Shown here piece after piece: positions 11,963 through 23,382 of a stretch of DNA of 64,000 nucleotides. Position 1 is the stretch's first letter, and each line of letters starts with the position of its first letter. The stretch comes from Dipteris shenzhenensis (Eukaryota; Polypodiophyta; Polypodiopsida; Gleicheniales): assembly GCA_047967505.1 (NCBI GenBank), contig CM106538.1. One strand, written 5' to 3'. The position numbers and the translations under genes were made by a program. The notes beneath the pieces are model-generated. The model did not search any database. It was not told the DNA's origin and worked only from the letters and a program-made list of their open reading frames with translations.

Positions 11963-13069
11963 TCAGCTTGTAATCTGAGCATCGACCGGTTCATTGGAAT
12001 TGAAACTGAGTGGAGGCAAATGGCCATTGAGGTAACATGGGACCTCCAGAATGTATTTCAATGTTTTGCAGAAGATAGCACTTAAGCGAAGGAAGCGATC
12101 AATGTTGCCATGCATTATTTTCTCATGCTGTTGAAGTGCTCGGATCATTGTGCCTTGGATATATGATTCTACACCAGAGTATGGTTCGATCATTGACCAA
12201 TTAATGGTGCAACCTTCATCCAAAGTGTGTATGTTGGCTTCCCATTTTTTACATCGTGGAACTGCATAGAACTTGGGATGGGTTTTGAGACATGGAGGTG
12301 CATGTAGGTACTCTTTCGAGAAGATTACATCAAAGAGCTTGGGATGATCCCAATCAGGTTGTGGATCCAACTTGCTTATCCAACCTTCACTAATTTGATG
12401 CTGATGAAGGTTGGTAGGGAAGTTGTCCAGGGTCCATCCACCTCGAGTTTTCATATCAAGATATTTGCTCCAAAATTCCTTGATGGGGTTACTGGGAAGT
12501 GGTATCTCATCAAAATCATACCCATCATTGGAACTTGGCATGGGAGTACAATTTGGATTATCCAAATCCTGATATTCAAAATCAAATATTGTGTCATTTT
12601 CTGCTGATGGAAGCACAAGTAGTGTCGGAGGTGATGACAGGACAGGGAGAGAATCTAGGGACATGGGGGAGAAATATGGAAGAGTATCAGTTGTGAAAGG
12701 GGGAGCAGAGGGGAGGGGGGGAAGAACTGGGTAAATGGTTTGAGCAGCTTGGTAATCCTTGAGGGTAGGATTAGCAAGGGAAGGGAAGAAGCTAGGTGTG
12801 AGGGGTTTGTAAGTTTGTGACTATTGGGTTAGTTGAAAATGGTGAGAGGCATGAGCAAAGAGACGATGGAGGGAATAGATGTTAGGATGGAGCTCGAGGA
12901 AGGTTAAGAGGGTGGTAGCAGCAAGGGTAAGTGAGGTTATGAGGTTGGCAGAGAGAGTGCTTAGATATGGGAAGTTGGATGTGAGATAGGCCCTATCATC
13001 TTTCGAGACTCCTTTTTGCTGGTGCGATGGGATCACATTATGGGAGAGGGGTCTAAAAAGGGCCTCCAA
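11963..13069 (-). pseudogene. Unknown ORF, about 370 codons with two in-frame stops
   Basis: One minus-strand frame runs from 13069 to 11963 with only two stops, near 12821 and 12690. The C-terminal 233 residues are fully open. The product has an acidic, proline-rich N-terminal half. The C-terminal half has aromatic motifs such as SEGWISKLDPQPDWDHPKLF and HPKFYAVPRCKKWEANIHTL. I recognise no family. It lies just upstream, in reading direction, of the GGA-rich LTR fragment at 11130-11694, so it may be an ORF of that element. It might also be an unrelated gene relic. Confidence 0.4.
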
Positions 13070-13469
13070 TTAGTGTTTCCTAATTTCAAGGGATTAGAGA
13101 GTGATTTGAGGTATACCAATGAGAGTGCTAGAAGGTGTGGGGCAATGGTATGTTGAGGTGGCGGGTGGACAGGCCTACAGAGCCCCCCTATTGGTTGCTC
13201 CCCTTACACTAGGGACCACCCAAACCATCCCCCCCCCTCTTAACCCATGTTTGACCCTCCTACAAGGTGCACCTTCCCCACATTAGCCCAAAATTGCCTT
13301 CAATGGGATGGTAGGGACCTTTTGGCAAATTTTTCTTCTCCCCTCCCTCTTTCTAGGGCCTCTGCCCCCCATTGTTCTGGTCCAGCTTGTCAAATCACTC
13401 CATTTGAACCAAATCCCATGCATTTTCCCTCTTCCCCCTCTTTCTCTGTTCCCTCCTGCTCTAGCCTGC

Positions 13470-13479
13470 TTGCTGCAGC

Positions 13480-13510
<31 letters not shown>

Positions 13511-13720
13511 CCCTCCCTCTCCTGTGCATCTGTTGGAGTTGCTTTGTCCCTCTCCTTCTCCCTCTCCTGTGCCTCGGTTGTTGTTGCTCTGTCCCTCTCC
13601 TTTACCTTATTTTGTGCCTTTGTTGGAGCTGCTCTGTCCCTCTCCTTCTCCCTCTCCTGTGCTTCTGTTGCTGCCGCTATGTCCCTCTCCTTCTCCCTCT
13701 CTTTTGTGCCTCTGTTAGAG
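13470..13720. repeat. (CT)n tract and a four-copy 45-bp minisatellite
   Basis: A CT microsatellite (13480-13510) is followed by four 45-bp units of the form TGTCCCTCTCCTTCTCCCTC plus a variable TGTGCCTCTGTTGnnGCTGC part. Because 45 is a multiple of three, both strands stay open and give repeat peptides; I do not regard them as genes. Confidence 0.8.
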
Positions 13721-13739
13721 CTGCATTGCCCTGTGTAGG

Positions 13740-15519
13740 AGTCCCATTCTTGCTGTTGCAACCTCTGCAAGCATGGTGAGAAGCAAGGCTACAAGACCAC
13801 GCAATGCTATGACCTCTTGTGTCTTCCACAACACCAAAAATGCATTGGATAAGTGGATCCCTTGTTTAGATGCGATTAACTTGAGCCAATATCGGAAGCT
13901 GGTCTCAAAGTCGGGCTCCAAACAAAGAGGAAAAAAGCAGGATTTCCTATGGGCACTGGGATACAGACACATGTGGTCGTGAAAGGCATGAAATTGGGAT
14001 CCCAAACAGAAACTTGGAGTCCATGCTTAACCAACGCACAGGCCTTGATACCTAGCATATGTTGGTTCGCTGGTAGCCAGTCGAAAGCAGCGCAAGAAAC
14101 GGGCTTTCGCTCATTTGTGGAGGAGGATGTCCAGACTATTGATAGCGATGCAATGTGAGAGGGTTTCCAACAGGGTCGTTTTGCCTGGAAGAAGAAACAT
14201 GTAACAAAAGACTTTGAATAAGAGTTCTACTCGCGCAGCAAATCTAGTCCGTCTACGATTACGTGAAGACCATAGAAATTCGAGTAGAAGTCTACAAGCA
14301 ACATAGAGGTGGAGCGTAAGCTTTGCTTGCATAGGGATCTCCGCATGTGACGAGCCGAGCAACTATGACACGGTTTTTGGGCTGTGAATTCAAAGCCAAT
14401 GCCCTTTAATTGTCTGCTACGCCTGTCATGCTTGTTAGAATGCAAATGAGCTTGCAAGCAGAGGAAGGAGATTTCAGAAACTATACTACTGCATGGCGAC
14501 AGGCGATCGCCACATGTAACTCGATCAACAAACCCGTACAACGTTCTGCGGACCAAACAACTTAGGCCACGTGTCAAGCAAGATCATGCAGGCAGAACAT
14601 GGTGGCGAACGCAAGATACATATGGCCCAACCCACCAACTGCGTATTGCAACCAACAAACGAACTAGAAAAAGACACGTGTCAAGACAACTAAAGAATAA
14701 AAGAACACGTGGCAGAACACCAAAAAATAACTACAATGCACTTACCTTCTCCCAACATCGTCTTCATTAAAGCCTCCCTGTGGCGGGCCAAAAAAGGCGT
14801 TGATACGATGCGTGGATAGGAAGACATCCATTTTTTCAATTTTACGAACGCATTAGTTCTTAGTGATGAATTAAGACATGCTGCGCATTACGGATTTGAG
14901 TGACTCGGTATCAATTGTATGAAATGTTTTAAGTCCATTTTACTTTGACGAAGTGTGTTGAATCAAAGAAATAAAAAGCCATCCCTCTTCGAATTCCCTC
15001 GTGGTGGTGACCGCTCTCAACAATTCCCAACTAGTTACTCAGTTAACATTGTACCTAGATCTTGAGCAGAAGTGCAGCATATAATAAACGATTTGCACAA
15101 CAAAGCAGAATCTGAATCTTGAGATCTGAAGACCATATTCCAGCACAGACTTCGAAGTTCGGAGTTCGTCGACGGACGCCGCCCATTACCAAGAGCTCAA
15201 ACACGTCCACAGAAATTACATAACGGAGATCGCTCCGATTTCCTCCTCCTCTTCATGCAGCGTGATTTCCTACAGTTAGTGCACCTCCCGCTCTGAGGCG
15301 AGGCGCTTTACAACCTGTATCCTAAGCTATGACTCAGCTTCGTGCGGTTTCCTTCGAGCACGGCCTAGAAGGAATTACGTAGATAACGCATGCCGAATCT
15401 GTGATATGCGATTCGGAGGGGCAAATTCTCTAATCCAGGAAAGTAGCCAGATGTGCATGAGTACAACCCGTAGCGTTCGACGTTTCTGTGGGGATAGTCG
15501 AGACGAAAACTTCTCATGA
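13740..15519. other. No gene assigned; possibly 3' flank of the 15.5-kb ORF
   Basis: Several 60-116-codon frames exist on both strands, but none shows a family motif. Base composition is more even than in the repeat regions. If the ORF at 15520-16251 is an incomplete first exon, further exons would lie here; I could not place any. Confidence 0.3.
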
Positions 15520-16251
15520 TTAGGGCGAAACCTCAGCCGTCTCGAGGCTCACTACCCGGAAGTTGGAGCTTGGAGGAGATGAAACGGCCGCGGGACGCCT
15601 CGCACTCACCAAAGCAGCACGTGCGACTATTAAACCGGGCGGTCGGAGAGCCTCCTCCACTTCTTCAGTGCTTATCCACTCAAGCAACCGGTCTTCTCCA
15701 CCCCAAACTTCAGGGATCTGCACCTTCCCGGCTACTTGAAGACATTGATTTCGCAGCCTTTCGCGACGAGACTTAACATCCCCCATTGCCGCATTCAGGA
15801 CGCGAGTAGGAAGATGCACATTGGAAGAAGAATCAGATCTATCGAACGGGCTACCTTCGGGGGGCTCCTCGAAGCAATCGCTAGGGTATGCAGCTCCCAC
15901 GCTGTCTGAGGCGCAGCCAGGCGCAGGTTGTCGTTCCGAGCCGCTAATGCTGCACGCGCAAGGAGATTCTACAGTGAGATCCACTTGCTTATCAAGGTCG
16001 AAAGCTGCGCAAAACTCGAGATTCACGTAAGGATTCTTCAGCGAGTGCTGAAGCTGTTGAGGCGAATGAGCAGCAATGCGAGGGGGACGCGTACAGGGAG
16101 GAGCGTCGAGGCAGGCGGCAGGGTCGCGTGAAGGGGAAGAGGCAGCCAAGGGAGGGAGGTGGGGAGGGCCGGGAGGCATGGAGAGGGGGAGGGAGCGTTT
16201 ACGAGTGGAGGAAGTGACAAGGGGAGGGGAGGTAAGAGGGGATCTCTTCAT
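15520..16251 (-). CDS. Putative plant-specific protein, 243 residues, unknown function
   Basis: An open GC-rich frame that stands out from the AT-rich repeats around it. The N-terminal ~90 residues are Pro/Ser/Arg-rich and likely disordered. The middle has acidic and Ser-rich stretches (EEPPEGSPFDRSDSSSN, about residues 129-145). The C-terminal ~90 residues look structured: MGDVKSRRERLRNQCLQVAG, then QIPEVWGGEDRLLEWIS, then RPPGLIVARAALVSARR. The order IPxxWG, LLxWI, GLxxARAAL resembles a conserved C-terminal region I associate with small plant-only proteins, but I cannot name the family. I chose the ATG at 16251 as the first in frame. Two CCAAT boxes lie 82-119 bp upstream. It could also be the first exon of a longer gene. 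Confidence 0.5.
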   Translation of the reverse strand: MKRSPLTSPPLVTSSTRKRSLPLSMPPGPPHLPPLAASSPSRDPAACLDAPPCTRPPRIAAHSPQQLQHSLKNPYVNLEFCAAFDLDKQVDLTVESPCACSISGSERQPAPGCASDSVGAAYPSDCFEEPPEGSPFDRSDSSSNVHLPTRVLNAAMGDVKSRRERLRNQCLQVAGKVQIPEVWGGEDRLLEWISTEEVEEALRPPGLIVARAALVSARRPAAVSSPPSSNFRVVSLETAEVSP

Positions 16252-16312
16252 GGAAGCTTAGCTATGGCAATAGCAAGGAAGCTTAGAGGTGAGCTATGGA
16301 GCTTGCGAGGCT

Positions 16313-16375
16313 CTCAAAGTATCAATTGCAAGATTGGTTTGAACTCTCAGAGTATCAATTGCATGATTGGTTGAG
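16313..16375 (-). promoter_or_regulatory. Duplicated CCAAT-box promoter element
   Basis: Two near-identical copies of about 25-30 bp, each on the minus strand reading CCAATC(T/A)TGCAATTGATAC, sit directly upstream of the ORF that starts at 16251. The CCAAT cores are at 16333-16337 and 16366-16370. Position and orientation fit NF-Y type CCAAT boxes; function is inferred. Confidence 0.45.
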
Positions 16376-16399
16376 AATGGCGGAATGAAAGAGAGGAGG

Positions 16400-17660
16400 A
16401 AAGACGCTCTCATTTACGATCGCAGGCAAGGCTCCTTTCTAAATATCCCATTCCCCCCGTTTCCCTCTTGTGGCTCCTCCCTTCACACGTTTCACACCAA
16501 GAGAGAAGGCCAGCTTGCCACGTCTTCCCACTCGTAGAACTCCTCAACGAGAGAGTCATGCATTTGTACAACCATACTAATGACTCCCATTGCGCCGCAC
16601 TCTCCTTGTGGAGGGACGCTTGATGCGGCGTCAAGCATGGCAACGGCTCTAGGTTTCGCAACGGGTCGATGAGGGTGGCGGCAAAGGTAAGGGCTCAAGG
16701 CTACAAGGGACCAAGAGAGGTCGATGAGGCTACAAGGGACGAAGAGAGGCTAATGAGGGGTCAGGATACAACCATACTAATGGCTCCATCATGTAGCACA
16801 AGCCTTGTGGAGTTCTAGAGGACATCGGTGCGTGTGGAAGAAGGAAGGGGCTCAACACTGCTAGGAAAGAAGAGAGGTTGATGAAGGGGAATCTAAGGCA
16901 CAATCATAATGCAAGCTCATGCATTGGTGTTTAAGCAACCAACCCTTTCGAACGAAGTTGTTTTCTTACATTCATGATGTTAGTAGCATGGTTGCGCTTT
17001 GCTTCTTATAGTTCCGTGTTTTCTTATAGACATGTTGTGGTCAATGCACTGGTGCATACGCGTGGCGTGGCTGCAATGGTGCTTGCGGCTACATTGGGTG
17101 GAATGCGACATATGACTGGGGACATGGGTGCATTGGTGCTTGTGGTTGTGGTGAATGTATCTTCACATATACCATGCAATATATAGCCATAGCGTATGGT
17201 GTCTAAATCACTTAGCATTGCACAAGTGTCCAAAAAGCATGCAAAAAGCCCACATGTGGTGTGCATGCACTTTGCATGCACGTGTGCAAAATATCGCATG
17301 GTGTATCGAAAAACTATGTAGTATATTTTCTTCGTACTGCATGGTGTTTAGGTTTACAGTGTGTTAATTATCCAATCAATCGGTATTCAACGATCATATG
17401 GATAAAAGGCTTTTTTTTTGCATTTTGAACATTCCCAAGCATTTTTTATATGAAAGGTACATACTATTTCAACAAAAGAACATACTATAAAAATCCTTCC
17501 TAGGGCACTATGCCTAACACATGTGAAACACATGCTTAAATTTATGATTCTCACCTAATATCTTACATAGTTAAAATATTATAACTAGAAGGAAAGAGAA
17601 AGAAGAACTGAATCAACTCTCCTAATAATCAATATAATGCTAGGGACTCGGGAGTCCCAA
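16400..17660. other. No recognisable gene
   Basis: Mixed unique sequence between the 16-kb promoter region and the truncated edge of the older CACTA copy. Short frames carry no family motifs. Confidence 0.4.
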
Positions 17661-17664
17661 AAGA

Positions 17665-17988
17665 TCTATACCTCTTTTCTTGCTCTTTGTGAAGGCCCTC
17701 TTCAAACACCTCATGCATCTAGTGGGAGTATAAATTGTAGTGATAGCGCACTTCACCGCCGCCACCATCTCTAGCTTTGATAATTTCCACGGTGCACGAG
17801 GTAAAAAGACACTCCCATTTGGCCTCTCTTGTGGCCAAGCCTTACGCATCCTCCCTATGGTGCGTAGATCCTCCCTTATGCCTATGGAATCTCATGTCTC
17901 ATTCAAATGTTCCCAAATGGTAGATGCCACATTCTTGAAAATATGCATGGGATCAAGCAGGTGATTTATTTGGAGGTGGGACCAATAT
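17665..17988 (-). pseudogene. Older CACTA copy, left fragment: part of TNP2 exon 5
   Basis: The fragment aligns with 20220-20530 of the inner element (for example MRKAWPQERPNGSVFLPRAP against MRETWPQERPNGRVFLPHAP). It stops at the TAT at 17986-17988, where the inner transposon begins. The match resumes without a gap at 25458. Its left edge at about 17665 is a truncation, so the 3' half of the gene and that transposon end are lost. Confidence 0.88.
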
Positions 17989-18285
17989 CACAACAACACA
18001 AAGCAACTATAGACGCGCTTGGTAGACGCGTAAAATAGCAGGCACGTCTATAGGTGTTGCTTTAGTAGAGAAATTACGGGCGCGTCTAAATGCCCGTTTA
18101 AAAGCTCGTCTGTTTGCGCGTAAATCACCGCGTCTATTTGCGCATCTGACCTGAGAAAATACGGGCCCGTCTAACATCCCGTTTATTAGCGCGTCTATTT
18201 GCGCGTGTATTTGCCCGTTTATTTGCGCGTTTACACTGAGAATCAGACACGCATTTAGACGCATAAATAGACGCGCTCCAGAGAA
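17989..18285. repeat. Left terminal inverted repeat and subterminal palindrome array
   Basis: After the ~30-bp terminal repeat the stretch is dominated by variants of GCGCGTCTATTTGCGCGTC and ACTATAGACGCGC. Similar arrays lie at 22485-22610, 23025-23310 and 25197-25435. In En/Spm the short subterminal repeats bind the TNPA protein; by analogy these would bind the product of the gene at 23383-24839. That role is inferred. Confidence 0.8.
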
Positions 18286-18443
18286 TATAGAAAGTGAGAT
18301 TTTGGTGTACATCATTGCTTTCCAAACATTGCCCATGATTACCAAAGCACATAATTTTTTGCAAGCCCACATATACAAGAATTAAGTGAGATGAGGAGAA
18401 TGAGACAATCTGTAAAATAGTTTTGCCAATATCAATTGTGGGG

Positions 18444-21400
18444 CTACGGTTCAATCTCATCCTCAATGAGATCAACCCTTGCCAAACTATCTACTTCAAA
18501 ATCCAAACAAGTGTTTAGATCTACAAATACATTCAAGCCACTACTACTTGTGCCACTCATGTGCTCATCAAAATCAGCATCTCCAATGGTAGGCTCGTCC
18601 TCACGGGTAATGGCCTCAATATCTATATCTCCTATCTCATGATCATCCTCCTCTCTTGTATCACGGTCATCATCACGTCCATGGCCATGATCATCCTCCA
18701 TACGCTCCATATTAGTAAATGTACTATACATCACTTTGGAACGTGGCATAATAGGTATGACATGCCACCATCTATTATTATCCACCATTGGTTGATAGAC
18801 AACCTAATTCAAACACAAATACAATCATGTTACTTTTCTTGCATCAAATATTTAAAAGCGAGTATTTTTATGTGTGTGCACAGTACCTGTTCACATTGTT
18901 GCGGTAGTACTAGTGTGTCCTTCCTACTTTGCCAAAACTTTGTGGAGTCAATAGTTACAAAGCCACTTGCATGGCGTTTGATTGTTGCATTAGGGCCTCT
19001 TTCCACCACGTCCTTAAACCACTTTACATCCAAAACATACACAAAGAAGCGTCGAAAGTCAAGCATAATGATATCTTGGATTATGCCACAATAATCATCC
19101 ATGGCTCCATTGGCTCCCTCAAAGCTAGCAATGACGCCGCAATCTTGTGTGTTTCTCTTATCATCAATCCGTTGTGTTCGAAAATGCTTGCCCTCACACC
19201 ATATAGCATTGAACATAGTGCACTACACCAAGAAAAAATCAATTAAATAAGCAATCTAAATTATAAAAAGCTCCTAACTTATGCATAACATTCTATATAC
19301 CGACCTTGCTCATGCATCCCCTAGCATACTCCCATTCTTCCATTGTGATATGCATCCCCTCATCTTTCTCTGCTTTCTCCATTTCATCAAGTAGCCAATC
19401 CACATGAATATCCTTTGGAAGTGCTCTTAGATGCTGAGGGTATGGCACACGAGATCCGTGGTGTGTACGAAAGAGGGCCCTTTCTTCTTGTCTTCTTGCC
19501 TTTGCATCCTCGTATCTTGTCACCCATCTTTTCATCACATCACTATTAAGCACGCAAAAGAGATTGATACTATTATGCAACTCTGTGTCTATTACTTTGT
19601 TGCGTCCTTTTCCTTGAGGCACAATAGAGGTCATCCTTAGGTCTTCATCATCTCTCCATAGTCGTGGGAGAGAGCTATCCACATCAACAAGAAACTCAGA
19701 AATATATACAAGTGACTCTTGTACCAACCAACCCTCGGCCATGCTACCTTCGGGTCTTGCATTTTGTCTCACGAAGCCCTTCAAGGTCTTCATGAAGCGC
19801 TCGAGAAAGAACAACCATCGTGCATGTATAGTACCGCATATAGCAATCTCATCCACCAAATGTACTATTAGATGTAGTTGGCTTGTGAGAATAGAACGTG
19901 GAAATGTCTCCTCCACTAAACAAACCGCCTCCACTGACATAACTCGAGCATTCTCAAGCGTGGTGGGATCTATTTCCTTTGATCTCACATACCTCACAAG
20001 CTCGCCCATCTTGTAAATACAATCTTTCACGTCCTTCGATGCACTACGTGAAATGCTAGTAGGTATTATGAACTGAACCCGCGAGGAGGTGGTTGATTAG
20101 TTACTTATAGCTATTCACTCACAAATTTGAAAGGAAAAAGATATTATGCATATAAAATACTTACTTGGAGCATCTTGTGCCAATCATGAGATTTCAAGCC
20201 ATATAATTGCTCTACACCTCTTTTCTTGCTCTTTGTAAAGGCTCCCTTCAAACACCTCATGCATCCAGTGGGAATACGAATTGTAGTAATAGCGCGCTTC
20301 ACCGTCGCCATCTCTAGCTTTGATAACATCCACGGTGCATGAGGTAAAAAAACACGCCCATTTGGTCTCTCTTGAGGCCAAGTTTCACGCATCCTCCCTG
20401 TGGTACGTAGATCCTCCCTTATGCCTACCGAATCTCGTGTCCCATTCAAATGCTCCCAAATGGTAGATGCCACATTCTTGAAGATATGCATGGGATCAAG
20501 CAAGTGATTGATCTTGAGGTGGGACCAATATGGTAAACGATAAAAGATGGAGTATCTAAACAAAATAAAGTGTTAGCGTGCAATCTTTACTTTCAACCAA
20601 TATAGCCAATCTTTACTTCCAGCCAATAGTTACAAACCCTTACCGGCTCATGCCAAGTGGTGGAGGAGTCGTGGAACCGTCCCAAATTCTCATCCAATCT
20701 CCCGTGGTGAGTGATTGTGGGAGGACTTCATTCCAAGGGGCAACATATCTAGGATGATCAGGTGGGAGAAATCGATGGTGATTCTCATAGATGACCTTAT
20801 TCAATGCGCCTGCCCGTGAGGCAACTAGCGAAGGACCATAAACAGGACATGCATGGTAACCCGATGTAGTGAGACCTGAACAATAGATGCAATTAAGAGT
20901 GGAAGGTGGGTTTAGGGTGCCACGTCCTTTGCCTATTCATAATTAAAAAATGCAATGCTTACCTGAACACTCGCCATAGCCTGGGAAGTCATGCATCGTC
21001 CACATCAAGACTGCTTTGCAGTTGAAGTCTCGTGATGAGGGAGGCCTGCTCACATCATGCACCTCGATACCTCTCCAAAGTATCTCTATCTCATCAATCA
21101 AAGGCTCCAAATAAACATCAGGGTTTTTGACTTTATGTTTCCCTGGAATTAGAAGGGACAGCATGACATGTCCTTTCTTAATAGCCATAGAGGGTGGAAG
21201 ATTGTAATTCACCAATACCACTGGCCATACACTGTAAGACGTGCTTTTGAGACCAAATGGGTTCACACCGTCCATACCCAATCCAAGTCTCAAGCTCCTA
21301 GATTCTTCCTTGAAGCTTGGCCATGTGACTTCAATATGCTTCCACGCAGGAGAGTCCGCGGGAGTTCTCCACTTGCCATCGGTTGATCGATGGGAGGAAT

Positions 21401-22421
21401 GCCATGACATGAGCTCTGCAATAGATTTGCACTTGAACATATGTTGGATGCGAGGGATTATGGGAAAATGTCGCAATACCTTACGAGGCACGTCCAAGGT
21501 TTTGAGATCTGCTCTATATCTTGCCTCTCCACAAGAAGGACACTCTCTTGCATCCTTATGTAGTCCACGAAACAAAACGCAATCGTTGACACATGCATGG
21601 ATGCGCTTGTAATCTAATCCTCCAAGAGAGGTCACATGTTGCCTTGCCATATCTCTTGAGGTCGGTAATTTATTCTCCCTTGGAAGCATTTTACACAATA
21701 GCCTGCACGTGAAGACCATAAATGAGGAAAAGCATTCGAGTAATTGACCCACTAGCATAATTCACCATGTTTGCAAAATCGACTTTAAAGCTTACTTGAG
21801 TAATGCATTCAAACTTGCATTGCTCCATCCATAGATGGTTTGCAAGTTTAGTAACTCAAGGGAGGCACGTAGAACAGAGAATGTGCACCCCTCAAATAGT
21901 GGAGTCGATGCTGCGGTAAAAAGATCATCCTGCTCCATGCTATTATCCCTCCCTTGATGGACATATAAATCCCGCACCATATCATCAAACACCTCCTCCT
22001 CCACGGCTTCATGAGGTAATGGCGGAGGGCTACTATCACCATCACTCCATGCATCCGTAACGGTCCCTCCTGAAGATCCCACCTCATATCGCCGACGCTT
22101 CGCCTCCTCACGACGGGCATAGGGTAACATGTGCGGGTGTGGCACTGCATCCTGTATCAAATTAAAACGGGATCATAACTCAAACATATGAACACCCATA
22201 GGTATCTCAATCAACCTTAACTTACAAACCCTTACCCTGTTTACGGTCACATCCCATTCTCCATACTTTGAGATATGATTGAGTGTAATCTTGCGTGCAC
22301 GATACATGTTTCCTCGACATCGATCACATAGACATTTGATTTTTTGCTCCAACCACATTTCGCGATGGTGGATACGGAGGGATTCATCCTCACTGGAGCT
22401 ACTTGTTGAAGATGGAGACAT
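18444..22421 (-). CDS. TNP2-like CACTA transposase, eight exons, 1,122 codons, open
   Basis: Exons from right to left: 22421-22236, 22151-21796, 21702-20963, 20875-20644, 20555-20165, 20072-19305, 19222-18887, 18803-18444. All introns are GT-AG, phases match, and the sum is 3,369 nt with no internal stop. The N-terminus has a zinc-finger-like CLCDRCRGNMYRARKITLNH segment as in transposase-associated domains. The TNP2 core has CPSCGEARYRAD, LGLGMDGVNPFG and LLDPMHIFKN. Then come a DUF4218 part (TSQLHLIVHLVDEI, RPEGSMAEGW) and a DUF4216 part (DFRRFFVYVLDVKWFKD), with an acidic tail. The Asp of DGVNPFG, the Asp of DPMH and the Glu of SMAEGW are the likely catalytic triad by family analogy. The enzyme would cut and rejoin element ends in the nucleus. 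It diverges from the TNPA-like gene across a palindrome-rich spacer. Confidence 0.93.
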
Positions 22422-22484
22422 CCTACAAACAAACAACCCACCAAATTTGCTCTTCTTCAAATGCTTAATTTAAACTCTGTGTTG

Positions 22485-23310
22485 CGTCTATCGCCGCATC
22501 TATAGTCGCGTCTAACATCGCGTCTAATGGCACGTCTAAACGCGTGTCTACTCTGTGTATTTAGACGCGCCTATAGACGCGCTAATAGACGCGACTATAG
22601 ACGTAGCTTTTAAACCTGCTTTTCGGTGCGCCGCTCGCTTTGCTTTTCTTTACATTACCTAAACTTCGCGAGCGGCTTCCTTCCTTCTTTATTAGCAGTT
22701 CCATAGATTCGAAGCTTAAGAGAGAGCCTCCCGTACACACTTCCAAGCTTTCACTCAAGAGAAAGGGACCGTACCTACACTTACTTCCAAGCCTAAAGGA
22801 GAGGAGGAGTACGAACAAGGAGAAGAAGCAAGTTTGGAAAAGAAAGAAGAACCTTCCATACCTTTATCCAAGTAAGTCCTTTTGAAGTTGTTCTTGTTTG
22901 GAAGTTTGCTCTTTCCAGTTTTGTACTTTCTCGCATCCAAGAAATGCAGGATCTAGGTATGAGCATCACGTTTTTGTGTCGGGCAGAACGTCCTTTTCGA
23001 CTTTTTAGAAATCTCGCCTGTCGGAGCGCGTCTATAGGCGCGTCTCAGAGCGCGTCTAAAAGCGCATCTACAAGCGCGTCTAACCGCACGTCTGGCTTGT
23101 TGCAGACATACACATACGCGTCTATAGACGCTCACACAGACGCCCTGTTAGATGCACTTTTAAACGCATTGTTAGATGCACTGTTAAACACACTGTTAGA
23201 CGCACTGTTAAATGCACTATTAGATGCACTATTAAACGCACTGTTAAATGCTCTGTTAGATGCGTCTATAGACGCGCAAATCAGACGGGTCTATAGACGC
23301 GCTCTGACAG
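22485..23310. promoter_or_regulatory. Divergent promoter spacer with GCGTCTATAGACGC palindrome clusters
   Basis: This is the spacer between the two transposase genes. Two clusters (22485-22610 and 23025-23310) carry GCGTCTATAGACGC-like units and half-sites such as GCGCGTCTA and TTAGACGCACTGTTAAA. The second is a run of about ten spaced half-sites. Between them is non-repeated sequence that may hold 5' leaders and introns of both genes. The match to the terminal arrays suggests that the same protein could bind ends and promoter. Confidence 0.6.
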
Positions 23311-23382
23311 TAAGCCTCTTTTTTCTTCCCCTTTCTTCTCATCTCATCAGTAATAGATTTTTTTCCTTTTTTCTAGTTCAAG

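Noticed and set aside
15516-16131. Plus-strand ORFs opposite the 15.5-kb gene candidate
   Set aside because: They are shorter, overlap each other and lack the protein-like C-terminal pattern seen on the minus strand.
17989-18285. CRISPR-like array of short repeats with spacers
   Set aside because: The repeats are palindromic, irregularly spaced and variable, and lie at transposon ends in a plant nuclear context.
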